Assembly (NCBI GenBank): GCA_015179125.1
Contig: WHVA01000445.1
Location: 30,909 to 94,908, forward strand
Source: Gautieria morchelliformis
Lineage: Eukaryota; Basidiomycota; Agaricomycetes; Gomphales; Gomphaceae
Length of the DNA: 64,000 nt
Direction: 5' to 3'
Position 1 is the stretch's first letter; each line of letters starts with the position of its first letter. The notes beneath the pieces are model-generated. The model had not been told where the DNA came from. It did no database searches and worked only from the letters and a program-made list of their open reading frames with translations. This document shows positions 53,930 to 63,640 of the stretch, piece after piece. The position numbers were made by a program, and so were the translations under genes.

Positions 53930-54523
53930 GCCCCACTCTGCTGGTGAACCTGCACCGGATGTCCCTTATGCGCAGGCTATCGGCTCTCTTATGTACACGG
54001 CCCTAGGCTCTCGCCCCAACGTCGCCTTCACTGTCCAGCAACTGAGTTGACACACACACAATTACACAGAGGCTCACTGGATGGCGGTAAAACGCGTCAT
54101 ACGCTATCTAAAAGGCACTCGTGACCTGGGCATCGTCAGACGCCATACACCCTCCACGCCCCTCATCGAGATCTATGCCGACGCCGACTTTGCAGGTCTG
54201 GCCAATTCTCACTCCGTTGGTGGCTATTTTTGCATGTATAATGGGTGCGCCATTGCTTGGTTATCTAAGAAACAGACCCGGATCGCTCTCTCAACGACTG
54301 AGTCCAAGTCTATGGCCCTGATCCCCGGAGCTAAACACACTCTTTGGGTATCACATCTCCTCAACGAACTCTCCCTTCCCTGCACCGACCCGATTCACAT
54401 CTATTGTGATAACCTCCAGACGATCTCGAACATCCTGGATGCCTTGCACCACCCTCGCACCAAGCATCTCTGTATTGAATGCCACTGGATTCGGGAACTC
54501 ATCGCGCATGATGAGGCAGGTAT
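53930..54523 (+). pseudogene. Copia III connection and RNase H, truncated
   Basis: Reads AQAIGSLMYTALGSRPNVAF, a stop, then WMAVKRVIRYLKGTRDLGIV, ADADFAGLANSHSVGGYF and STTESKSMALIPGAKHTLW. It is cut after IAHDEAGI by the gypsy LTR at 54524; the remaining 3' part is not in the window. Confidence 0.85.
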
Positions 54524-54965
54524 TGTCAGGGGACACCCTGTTTTCCATTTCCAGTTCCGACACCACACCCAGTTCCGACTCCATTTCCGACTCCGCTTCC
54601 GGTTCCGATTCCATCTCCGCATCCGCTTTCGGGAACGATTCCGCTTCTGGGAGAACTTCCACCAGTTCCGTTCGCCTTGCCAGTTCCACTCCAATTTCCG
54701 ACTTCCGCCCCGGAACAGTGTCGGAAATCAAGCGACTCGCATAATAGGTAGCATCAAGGGTCGATCAAGGGTCAGGGGGATGCAGGGTTGATGGCGGGTG
54801 CCAAGTGTTGTCCCTGGCTGCGCAGCGTAGTATAATACGGGCTCGCTGACATTGGGGGTCCTTAGACTTTTCTCTTTGGATTTCCCCTTGTCAGGTGAGA
54901 ACCCCTTCTCTTGTATGCTCTGTTCATTTATACATACTTTGGATTTCCCCTTGTCAGTTGTGTGG
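54524..54965 (+). repeat. Gypsy 5' LTR, first copy
   Basis: Begins TGTCAGGGGACACCCTG after the target flank GGTAT; nearly identical to 61962 onwards (a handful of substitutions). The 3' limit is approximate because the following internal sequence is also duplicated. The first 190 bases are a run of TTCCG-containing hexamers. Confidence 0.75.
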
Positions 54966-55190
54966 TAGTGTGATCTCCACGACTAGCCAGGGTTGCCCTT
55001 ACAGCAGAAAAGTCTCTCCCCTAGAGGACCGGCGGTCGTACTGCACGTTGCATTCGCCATAGGTGCGTTCGGAATCGGAGACAGCGACTCGGAGATCGCA
55101 ACCTCTTCCGCACATACAGTGTACGACAGCCCCTCTTCTTACGTCGAGCTCCCAACCCCGGAAATCCCGTCCCATATTTCTCCTTCCAAC

Positions 55191-56366
55191 ATGGATCCGG
55201 ACGATCGTCTTCGGAATATGGAGGAGGAATTGACGCGGAACCGGATGAAGACCGACGCGATTGAAACAGCCTTACAAGCGATTTTGGCTAAGTTAGATAT
55301 TCCACAAGGTGGTGGAAATGAAATGCTGGATGATCCGGATTTCGGAAAAGCGGAACTAGCGGAAAAGAGGATGTCCGCGAAGTTAGCAAAGGTCAAACCC
55401 GCAACTCCGGCGGACTTTGACGGAGATCGGGAGAAGGGACGCGCATTCTTCAACACATGCAGCATCTACTTCGCAATTGTCGGAGACCTCTTTCCGAACG
55501 ACCAGGCTCGGATTCACTGGACATTGTCCTTTTTCAAATCGGACCGCGCAGCCCGTTTTGCAGACAAGGTGATCCGACATGAAGCAAAGGGCAAGGGGAA
55601 CTACTTCCGGGACTGGGACGCGTTCGAGAAAACATTTTCCGACCAGTTCTGCCCGAAAAACGAGCAGCTCACAGCCCTTACAAAGCTCGAGGGGACGAGC
55701 TGGTACCAGGCCAAAGATCCGGTCGATGACTACATCGATCGCTTCCAGGAGCTCATCGACCTTGCGGAATATGACGACGACAAGACGATCGTCATCAAAT
55801 TCCGACGAGGACTTGATCCGACGCTCCAGAACCAAGTTGCGCTGCTTGGGGATGGAGCTCCGGATTTTGATGACCCGGAAGGGTGGTACCAAGCCGCGCA
55901 GAAGGTTTCTCGGAACAGGGACGCAAATGAGGCCTTCGTGGAGACGAGTCGGAACACGACACGCAGTTCCGCTCGTCCTACTCCACCTGTGCCAAAACCC
56001 GGAAGCGCATTCATTCCCACACGGAAATTATTTCCGATGCTTGCTCCGCCTGCTCCTATTAGGAACCATAGCCCTCCTCCCTCGAAGAGTGGCCCTGCCC
56101 CGATGGATGTTGACCGCATGCGCGGAAAAGGCCACGGAACTATCACCTGCTTCCGCTGCCGACAACCAGGCCACTATGCTCGCGAGTGCCCCCAAGCCTT
56201 TGATATCCGGCTTATGACCACAGAGGAGAAACTCGAGATCCTTCCAGAGTTCCTCGCACTTGCAGACATAAACGGAGTGCCCACTGCGGAAGAACTTTCC
56301 GAAAATGCGGAACATGGTCTACCGGAAGCGGAAGATGCGTCGGATTTTGTGACACGCAGCGGGTGA
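55191..56366 (+). CDS. Gypsy gag, first copy
   Basis: A 391-residue gag from ATG 55191: coiled N-terminus (RNMEEELTRNRMKTDAIETA), capsid core (GRAFFNTCSIYFAIVGDLFP, KNEQLTALTKLEGTSWYQ, YIDRFQELIDLAEYDD) and CCHC knuckle CFRCRQPGHYAREC. Its TGA (56364-56366) overlaps the next frame by GTGA, so pol is in the -1 frame, the usual place for ribosomal frameshifting or re-initiation. Intact. Confidence 0.9.
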   Translation: MDPDDRLRNMEEELTRNRMKTDAIETALQAILAKLDIPQGGGNEMLDDPDFGKAELAEKRMSAKLAKVKPATPADFDGDREKGRAFFNTCSIYFAIVGDLFPNDQARIHWTLSFFKSDRAARFADKVIRHEAKGKGNYFRDWDAFEKTFSDQFCPKNEQLTALTKLEGTSWYQAKDPVDDYIDRFQELIDLAEYDDDKTIVIKFRRGLDPTLQNQVALLGDGAPDFDDPEGWYQAAQKVSRNRDANEAFVETSRNTTRSSARPTPPVPKPGSAFIPTRKLFPMLAPPAPIRNHSPPPSKSGPAPMDVDRMRGKGHGTITCFRCRQPGHYARECPQAFDIRLMTTEEKLEILPEFLALADINGVPTAEELSENAEHGLPEAEDASDFVTRSG

Positions 56367-57240
56367 GATGTGTGCCCCTGCTGCCTGTACATAACCGGTT
56401 TGCCTGTCTTGAAGTAGAGAATGAAAAGCCCCCACTCCCCTCACTTCGTACAGACCCACCGGATAAAGTCACACAAAAACCAAATCTGACACCCCGTCCA
56501 TCCCGCATCCGCCCTTGGGAGAGACGCCTTCCGAAGCGCTATGTTGTTGCTGCCACCCCTGGCCCCAAGTCACTAGTCATTAAGGTAGAGATCCAGACGA
56601 CCGATACGGCGGAAGTCAAATCCGGACCCGCCCTTGTCGATTGCGGGGCCACTGGTCAGTTTATGGACCGGGACTATGTGGAACGGAACCGACTGACCAC
56701 GCGGAAGTTGCAACGTGCTATCCCGGTGTTCAATGTGGATGGAAGCCCCAATGAGGCAGGGTCCATCACGGAGATAGTGGACACAATTCTCCGCTACGAT
56801 GGACACTCGGAACGCACTTCCTTCGCTGTCACCAGCCTGGGGAAGCAAGACATCATCCTCGGGTTTACCTGGCTTCAAGAGCACAACCCGGAGATCAATT
56901 GGCAGACTCGGAAGGTACTGATGAGTCGGTGTCCAGCCAAGTGTCACATGTGCCGGTCGGAAGTGCGGAAGGAGCGCCAGGAGCAGCGGAAGACCGAACG
57001 GCTCATACAGACATGTCGTTCCGGCCCCCATCCACTGCTTGCAGAAGAAGACTCGGAAGCGGAATTTGACCCGGATCCCCCTTCCAATTCCGATTCCGAC
57101 GCCATCCGACTCGGCCTGGAAGACACTCTGACGGAAGGGGAGCGCTTGCTGTACGTAAACCTTCCGCCGGAGGCGGAACACATCCGCGCCACCGGAAATA
57201 TTCGCAACGCCTTGCTGAAGCCTCTAAGAGGTATGATAGA
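56363..57240 (+). CDS. Gypsy protease region
   Basis: In the -1 frame to gag: the linker RPWERRLPKRYVVAATPG, the aspartic protease active site ALVDCGATGQFMD (DSGA-type with Cys), the flap region SITEIVDTILRYDGH, and IILGFTWLQEHNPEINWQ. The frame stays open to 57409, but after about 57240 it is out of register with reverse transcriptase, which indicates a single frameshift. Confidence 0.85.
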
Positions 57241-58179
57241 GTGGAGGCGGAAATTCCGGAGTACCTGCGGGAGTTTGAGGACGTCTTTTCCAAGGAGTTG
57301 TTTGATACCCTGCCTCCACGGAAGCTGTGGGACCACGCCATCGAGTTGGAGCCTGGGTCAAAGCCCACCAACTGCAAGGTCTACCCGCTGTCACCCAAGG
57401 AGCAGGTAGAGCTCGATGCATTCCTTGCGGAAAACCTCCGTACAGGGAGGATCCGCCCCTCCAAGTCACCCATGGCATCTCCGGTGTTCTTCATCAAGAA
57501 GAAGGATGGCTCGCTCAGACTTGTGCAGGACTACCGGGCCTTGAATGCGATCACGATCAAGAACCGGTACCCCATTCCACTCATTTCCGAACTGATCACA
57601 CAACTCCGCGGGGCGAGGTACTTCACTAAGCTGGATGTCCGCTGGGGCTTCAACAATGTCCGGATCCGAGAGGGAGACGAGTGGAAGGCCGCATTCCGCA
57701 CCAATCGAGGACTCTTTGAGCCACAGGTCATGTTCTTTGGCCTCACCAACAGTCCCGCCACATTCCAGACGATGATGAATGACATTTTCCGTGACATGAT
57801 AGCAGAAGGGGTTGTCTGCGTCTACCTCGATGACATCCTCATTTTCACGAAAACAATGTCCGAACATCGGGAAGTCGTGCGGAGAGTGCTGGAACGGCTC
57901 CGGGAGTACAACCTGTGTCTCAAGCCGGAAAAGTGCGAATTTGAGCGGACGCGGATAGAGTATCTTGGGGTGATTGTGTCGGAAGGGAAGGTGGAAATGG
58001 ACCCAGTCAAAGTTTCCGGTGTATCGGATTGGCCCGTGCCGCGAAACAAGAAGGAGGTCCAGTCCTTCATTGGGTTTGTCAATTTCTACCGGCGGTTCAT
58101 CAAGGACTTCTCCTGCCACGCCCGTGCCCTCTTCGACCTCACCAAGAAGGAGGTTGGATGGCGGTGGGGAGAGCTGTAG
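57241..58179 (+). CDS. Gypsy reverse transcriptase
   Basis: RVT_1 reverse transcriptase, 312 residues: PEYLREFEDVFSKELFDTLP, SPVFFIKKKDGSLRLVQDYR, YFTKLDVRWGFNNVRI, FGLTNSPATFQTMMNDIFRD, the catalytic VYLDDILIF, and RFIKDFSCHARALFDLTKK. It ends at WRWGEL, exactly where RNase H should continue, because foreign sequence begins at about 58177. Confidence 0.92.
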   Translation: MEAEIPEYLREFEDVFSKELFDTLPPRKLWDHAIELEPGSKPTNCKVYPLSPKEQVELDAFLAENLRTGRIRPSKSPMASPVFFIKKKDGSLRLVQDYRALNAITIKNRYPIPLISELITQLRGARYFTKLDVRWGFNNVRIREGDEWKAAFRTNRGLFEPQVMFFGLTNSPATFQTMMNDIFRDMIAEGVVCVYLDDILIFTKTMSEHREVVRRVLERLREYNLCLKPEKCEFERTRIEYLGVIVSEGKVEMDPVKVSGVSDWPVPRNKKEVQSFIGFVNFYRRFIKDFSCHARALFDLTKKEVGWRWGEL

Positions 58180-58401
58180 AGGACAGGAATTATAGGCAGT
58201 AGGTATGGACTTGTTATTCAAAGAATAGACTAGAAATCAATTCACTCTCTCAGTGAATTTAGTGGTCACTATAAATATATTATACACTACCTAGAAATCA
58301 ATTCACTACAGAGGATTTCTAGGTCAATAAATGCAAAGACTACTAGACTAATTTACTTGCCTCTCTCAGTGAATTTAGTGGTCACTGAGAGAGGGGAAAT
58401 G
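58180..58401. repeat. Short repeated/hairpin block between gypsy and copia IV
   Basis: TCTCTCAGTGAATTTAGTGG occurs twice (about 58247 and 58362) and TAGAAATCAATTCACT twice (about 58231 and 58294). CCTCTCTCAGTG (58360-58371) and CACTGAGAGAGG (58383-58394) form a perfect 12-bp stem with an 11-base loop. It may be the end of a small inverted-repeat element. Confidence 0.6.
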
Positions 58402-58668
58402 TGTTCCACTGCGCATGTACTACTACCCGCCCTTTAGCGCCCAAGAGCTCGCGCGTCGAAGTCATTTCAGACTCCGCTGGGTGCAGCCGCTTGTGAAAGT
58501 AGGAATAACAAGATGAAATAGAGAGATAAGGAATGAGTGGAAATTTCGAAAATAACCAGAGAAATGGATGCATAATACAAGAACAATGTGAGAAGAAATT
58601 GGAAGGCCACACAACAAATTGGATATATTATGCTTGATTTTGGTGCAGGAGCATAAATGCACCCAACA
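58402..58668 (-). repeat. Copia IV 3' LTR
   Basis: On minus, the purine tract TTGAGGGGGCG is followed by TGTTGGGTGC at 58668; the other end GGAACA is at 58402. Size 267 bp. No matching 5' LTR is present because the element is 5'-truncated. Confidence 0.7.
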
Positions 58669-58936
58669 CGCCCCCTCAAGCTTAATATATTCCGATTTGC
58701 TCGTTGAGAATCTTCACTCTAGGACTAGGAAGTCCTTTAGTGAGGATATCTGCCAACATTTGTTCGGTTGGCAAATAAACGAGCTTGGCTTGTTGATTTT
58801 TGATTATATCTCGAAGGAAATATAATCGGATGTCGAAATGCTTGGTTCTCGTGTGTTGTTGGGTGCCATACGTGATGGCAATGGCTGATTGATTGTCTGA
58901 ATAAACTTGGATGGGTTGTTCAGTGGTTGGAATATT

Positions 58937-59278
58937 TCAGAAATAAAATGGGCGCATCCAAAGAGCCTCTTTGCCCGCATGGGTCAGGGCGACGAATTCG
59001 GCTTCAGTTGATGAGAGGGCTACTATCGACTGTTTCTGGCAACTCCATGAAACAGTGCCTCCATCAATCTGAAATAAGTATGCCGAATACGAACGCCTAT
59101 GACTCTGTGAACCCCAATCCGCATCTGAATATCCCATCAAGCCGTCTTGATTTCTTCCAAGTGTGAGCTTGTAATGCTTCGTGCCTTTCAAATATTTGAA
59201 GACACGTTTGACTGCATTCCAGTGTGTGCCACCTGGATTTTCAAGGAATTGCGAGAGTAATGACACCGGCAAATGCAA
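58937..59278 (-). pseudogene. Copia IV RNase H
   Basis: Reads HWNAVKRVFKYLKGTKHYKL, GYSDADWGSQSHRRSYSAYL and ALSSTEAEFVALTHAGKEAL, with the last two Asp/Glu motifs of RNase H. The frame breaks at 59278 and at the 3' end near 58937. Confidence 0.85.
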
Positions 59279-60381
59279 TGTCAGGTCGAGTGGCTACAGC
59301 CGCCCACATCAGTGATCCTATAGCTTGCCTGTATGGAAACTTCGACATGGCTTTCTTGCCTCTCTCTGTAGAAGGACATTGGTCTTTAGATAATTTTACG
59401 GCTGGATCAAGAGGCGTAGCATAAGTCTTTGCATCTTCGAGATTAAATTTTTTGATGATCTTCTCGATGTATGCAGGTTGTGAAATTGCAATGGTCTTCT
59501 TCTGCCAGTCTCTTTCGATTTGAGATTCAATAGCCAATGAATCTCGCCTAGATCTTTCATACTGAAGACCTGAGCAAGATCTCGTTTGACTTCGTCCAGA
59601 CTGACTGATTTTCAGCTGTGATGGTAAGGGTCGTCCACAGCTGTTGCAATGATCACATGCCCTTTCCACCACGTCTATAAAATACAGCCCCGTCTGTGGC
59701 TGACGTAGTGAATCCTAACTTGTGGAATTCACCACTTAGACGTTTGTACCATTCTCTTCCAGATTGCTTGAGGCCGTAGAGTGCTTTCTTCAAAAGTAGC
59801 ACTTCGCCTTTGTCTCCTGACTCATATCCATACGGCTGCTTCATGTAAATAGGTTCGGGCAACGTAGCATTGAGGTATGCATAGTCCACGTCCATTTGAT
59901 GAATAGGCCAGTCATCCTAGCAGCCAATGGCGCATATGATCCGTAGGGAGGATAACCGAGCAACAGGTGAGTATGTCTCATCATAGTCGATTCCAAACTT
60001 CTGCGTGAAGCCTTGGGCGACCATTCTCGATTTAGGTACTATTGGTTTCCCTTCTGGATTACGCTTCCAAAGGTAGACCCATTTGTTGCCGACAATGTTG
60101 GCTCCAGGAGGTGGTTTGGTTCTTTCCCACACTCCCCTGTCGATTAGGGCCTCATACTCTTTGTCCATTGATTTCTTCCACATAGGATTATTCAGAGCTT
60201 CGTCTGCATTGCTAGGTTCAATTTGACTCAAATCCGGCGCCTTGTTATTGTTTTGACCGTCGGTTAGAAACGCACTGATGGCACACTCATAGCTACTGAT
60301 GCCATCAATCTCGGAGGATAATTCTTGGTCGAATAAAACTTCTTTATGGTCCTCAACGTCCTCGTAAGCTAGCGTAGTCAT
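59241..60381 (-). pseudogene. Copia IV reverse transcriptase
   Basis: 60381-59917 carries GNKWVYLWKRNPEGKPIVPK and GIDYDETYSPVARLSSLRI. 59895-59653 carries DVDYAYLNATLPEPIYMKQP and ALYGLKQSGREWYKRL, and the VDDLTI catalytic stretch follows in a shifted frame near 59630. 59672-59241 carries the connection (MSKFPYRQAIGSLMWAAVAT). Stops between 59917 and 59895 and a shift near 59650 show inactivation. Confidence 0.85.
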
Positions 60382-61491
60382 ATGTGCGCCAGTTTTGTCT
60401 CTGAGTTTGAGATCTTGTCACGGGACCTGATGGGGCCGGCTGCACTTGTTGTTGACGGATCCTTTCGCTTCTCCTTATCGGTTCAGCTTCTCTAGGTCTG
60501 TCATCAACTCCCTGAATAGGTTGCAGCTTTTCAAGATATTCTTCCGGTGCACTTTCATCAATTTCTTCGATCTTTGCCTCTTCGCTGACTAAGCGACCGG
60601 GCACAGGCACTGATGCCGGAATGGCCTTCTCTCTTCTTTAGACGTAGGTAGCTTGGATTCCTCAATAGAAATGATTGGGACCTTTCCCTTCTTCATTTCT
60701 GAATCAAAGACAACGTTCCGCTCGACAGAAACTTTGTGCGAGTCAGGCCAATAAACATAATGACCATGGCTCTGCGCAGAAATTCCTATCCACCGAGCTC
60801 TCTTGGCACGAGCTGCCAATTTATCTCCCTGAGTGATTTTAACGTAAATTTCAGTTCCCCACGTGTGAATGTCTTTGAGATTCGGTTTTTCATGGTGAAT
60901 CATCTCGTAGGGCGTTTTATCTGGTAGAGCTCTTGTATGCATCCTGTTCCTAAGATAATTGGCATGCTGTATCGCATAGCCCCATAATATCTTAGGAAGG
61001 CCTGATTCTAGCAGCATGGCACGAGTTCTCTCAGTGAGAGTTCGGTTCAGGCGTTCCGCAACACCATTGGACTCTGGTGTGTCGTGTACCGTCAACTGAT
61101 GCTTCGTGCCTTGTTTGGCTAGATGCTGTTCGAATTCAGAGCTCGTATACTCGCCCCCTCGATCAGAAACAAGTACCTTGATGTGCACATTTCTCTGTCG
61201 AAGCATTAAAGCCTCGTAGAGCTTGTACTTTGAGAATGCTTCTGATTTGTTCGCCATGAGATAGATCACCGATTCTCTTGAGTAGTCATCGATAAAGGAG
61301 ACATAATATGACTTCTTATCGATCGTGAGGTGTCTTGCAGGTCCCCAGACATCAGAATAAATTCTGTCACCGAATTTTGATGTTCGGTCTCTGGGTTCTC
61401 GAGGAAGAGGTTTGCGCGCAATCTTGGCCTGAATACACGCATCACAGACAATTCTATCGCCTGTGGAGCTCAGTTCAATGCCCAATATCAT
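60353..61491 (-). CDS. Copia IV integrase and linker
   Basis: 60589-61491: gag-pre-integrase tail (CDACIQAKIARKPLPREP), DDE core (FGDRIYSDVWGPARHLTI, LVSDRGGEYTSSEFEQHL, TPESNGVAERLNRTLTERTR with the catalytic Glu) and C-terminal KTPYEMIHHEKPNLKDI. 60353-60610 is the charged linker to reverse transcriptase (EPIRRSERIRQQQVQP). The two frames overlap by about 20 bases, indicating one frameshift. All three acidic residues of the core are present. Confidence 0.85.
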
Positions 61492-61514
61492 GCCATGATT
61501 TAATAGATGTTGTA

Positions 61515-61961
61515 GGGACTTCTGCGACCGCTACCTTGGGCCCTTCACAGTGACGCGGAGGGTTGGACGGAATGCATACCGCCTCCGACTTCCGATGTCC
61601 ATGTCCCGCCTCCACCCCGTCTTCAACGTGGTGAAGTTACTCCCTATGCTTGAGGACCCAATTCCACATCGGAAGGCTCATCTGCCACCTCCGCCAGAAG
61701 TTGTAGATGGGGAAGAGCACTACGTGGTGGAACGGATCCTGGACAGCCGGTTTGTGCGAGGACGACTCCAATTCCTCGTGAAATGGGAAGGGTATGGGTA
61801 CGAGGAGAATTCTTGGGTCCCGGAGCAAGATGTTTCCGCTCCTGACAAACTCCGGGAGTTCTATAGGACACATCCAGGTGCCCCTCGCCGAATCCGCTCG
61901 CTGGCATTTCAATCCCTTGTGTCCCGTGCTTCGAGGACGCAGCACGCTAGAGGGGGGGTGA
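61515..61961 (+). CDS. Gypsy integrase tail with chromodomain
   Basis: Reads GPFTVTRRVGRNAYRLRLP and SRLHPVFNVVKLLPM (integrase C-terminal GPY/F-like part) and then the chromodomain YVVERILDSRFVRGRLQFLV with WEGYGYEENSWVPEQDV. Chromodomains of this kind direct integration to histone-marked heterochromatin. It is orphaned from the rest of integrase by the copia IV junction and runs on into the LTR. Confidence 0.9.
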
Positions 61962-62405
61962 TGTCAGGGGACACCCTGTTTTCCATTTCCAGTTCCGACA
62001 CCACACCCAGTTCCGACTCCATTTCCGACTCCGCTTCCGGTTCCGACTCCATCTCCGCATCCGCTTTCGGGAACGATTCCGCTTCTGGGAGAACTTCCAC
62101 CAGTTCCGTTCGCCTTGCCAGTTCCACTCCAATTTCCGACTTCCGCCCCGGAACAGTGTCGGAAATCAAGCGACTCGCATAATAGGTGGCATCAAGGGTC
62201 GATCAAGGGTCAGGGGGATGCAGGGTTGATGGCGGGTGCCAAGTGTTGTCCCTGGCTGCGCAGCGTAGTATAATACGGGCTCGCTGACATTGGGGGTCCT
62301 TAGACTTTTCTCTTTGGATTTCCCCTTGTCAGGTGAGAACCCCCTCTCTTGTATGCTCTGTTCATTTATACATACTTTGGATTTCCCCTTGTCAGTTGTG
62401 TGGTA
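61962..62405 (+). repeat. Gypsy LTR, second copy
   Basis: Nearly identical to 54524-54965 (offset 7438 bp). It serves as 3' LTR of the first element and 5' LTR of the second. Confidence 0.8.
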
Positions 62406-62628
62406 GTGTGATCTCCACGACTAGCCAGGGTTGCCCTTACAGCAGAAAAGTCTCTCCCCTAGAGGACCGGCGGTCGTACTGCACGTTGCATTCGCCATAG
62501 GTGCGTTCGGAATCGGAGACAGCGACTCGGAGATCGCAACCTCTTCCGCACATACAGCGTACGACAGCCCCTCTTCTTACGTCGAGCTCCCAACCCCGGA
62601 AATCCCGTCCCATATTTCTCCTTCCAAC

Positions 62629-63640
62629 ATGGATCCGGACGATCGTCTTCGGAATATGGAGGAGGAATTGACGCGGAACCGGATGAAGACCGACGCGATT
62701 GAAACAGCCTTACAAGCGATTTTGGCTAAGTTAGATATTCCACAAGGTGGTGGAAATGAAATGCTGGACGATCCAGATTTCGGAAAAGCGGAACTAGCGG
62801 AAAAGAGGATGTCCGCGAAGTTAGCAAAGGTCAAACCCGCAACTCCGGCGGACTTTGACGGAGATCGGGAGAAGGGACGCGCATTCTTCAACACATGCAG
62901 CATCTACTTCGCAATTGTCGGAGACCTCTTTCCGAACGACCAGGCTCGGATTCACTGGACATTGTCCTTTTTCAAATCGGACCGCGCAGCCCGTTTTGCA
63001 AACAAGGTGATCCGACATGAAGCAAAGGGCAAGGGGAACTACTTCCGGGACTGGGACGCGTTCGAGAAAACATTTTCCGACCAGTTCTGCCCGAAAAACG
63101 AGCAGCTCACAGCCCTTACAAAGCTCGAGGGGACGAGCTGGTACCAGGCCAAAGATCCGGTCGATGACTACATCGATCGCTTCCAGGAGCTCATCGACCT
63201 TGCGGAATATGACGACGACAAGACGATCGTCATCAAATTCCGACGAGGACTTGATCCGACGCTCCAGAACCAAGTTGCGCTGCTTGGGGATGGAGCTCCG
63301 GATTTTGATGACCCGGAAGGGTGGTACCAAGCCGCGCAGAAGGTTTCTCGGAACAGGGACGCAAATGAGGCCTTCGTGGAAACGAGTCGGAACACGACAC
63401 GCAGTTCCGCTCGTCCTACTCCACCTGTGCCAAAACCCGGAAGCGCATTCATTCCCACACGGAAATTATTTCCGATGCTTGCTCCGCCTGCTCCTATTAG
63501 GAACCATAGCCTCCTCCCTCGAAGAGTGGCCCTGCCCCGATGGATGTTGACCGCATGCGCGGAAAAGGCCACGGAACTATCACCTGCTTCCGCTGCGACA
63601 ACCAGGCCACTATGCTCGCGAGTGCCCCCAAGCCTTTGAT
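62629..63640 (+). pseudogene. Gypsy gag, second copy, frameshifted
   Basis: Same as 55191-56366, with only a few substitutions up to 63510. A one-base deletion there (CCCTCCTCC to CCTCCTCC) shifts the frame to RRVALPRWMLTACAEK and removes the zinc knuckle. Further single-base indels follow near 63597, 63785 and 63833. The element continues beyond 64000. Confidence 0.88.

Larger units (their letters stand above)
51667..54523 (+). mobile_element. Ty1/copia retrotransposon III, integrase deleted, cut by gypsy
   Basis: Plus-strand copia element with gag, protease start, reverse transcriptase and RNase H. The rest of protease and the whole integrase core are deleted in frame. RNase H is cut at 54523 by the gypsy LTR. 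It cannot transpose on its own. Confidence 0.88.
58402..61515 (-). mobile_element. Ty1/copia retrotransposon IV, 5'-truncated
   Basis: Minus-strand copia remnant with integrase, linker, reverse transcriptase, RNase H and 3' LTR; gag, protease and 5' LTR are missing. It is joined directly to the gypsy integrase tail at about 61515. Distinct from copia I-III in sequence. Confidence 0.88.
54524..61961 (+). mobile_element. Chromodomain Ty3/gypsy retrotransposon, pol interrupted by copia IV
   Basis: Plus-strand gypsy element: LTR, gag with knuckle, protease, reverse transcriptase, then (after copia IV) the C-terminal integrase tail with chromodomain, purine tract AGAGGGGGGGTGA (61949-61961) and the next LTR. 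RNase H and the integrase core are absent, lost at the copia IV junction (58177/61515). A frameshift separates protease from reverse transcriptase. Confidence 0.9.

Noticed and set aside
55383..55892. Antisense frames of 169 residues opposite gypsy gag (also at 62821-63330)
   Set aside because: Present in both gag copies only because the DNA is nearly identical; no independent coding evidence.
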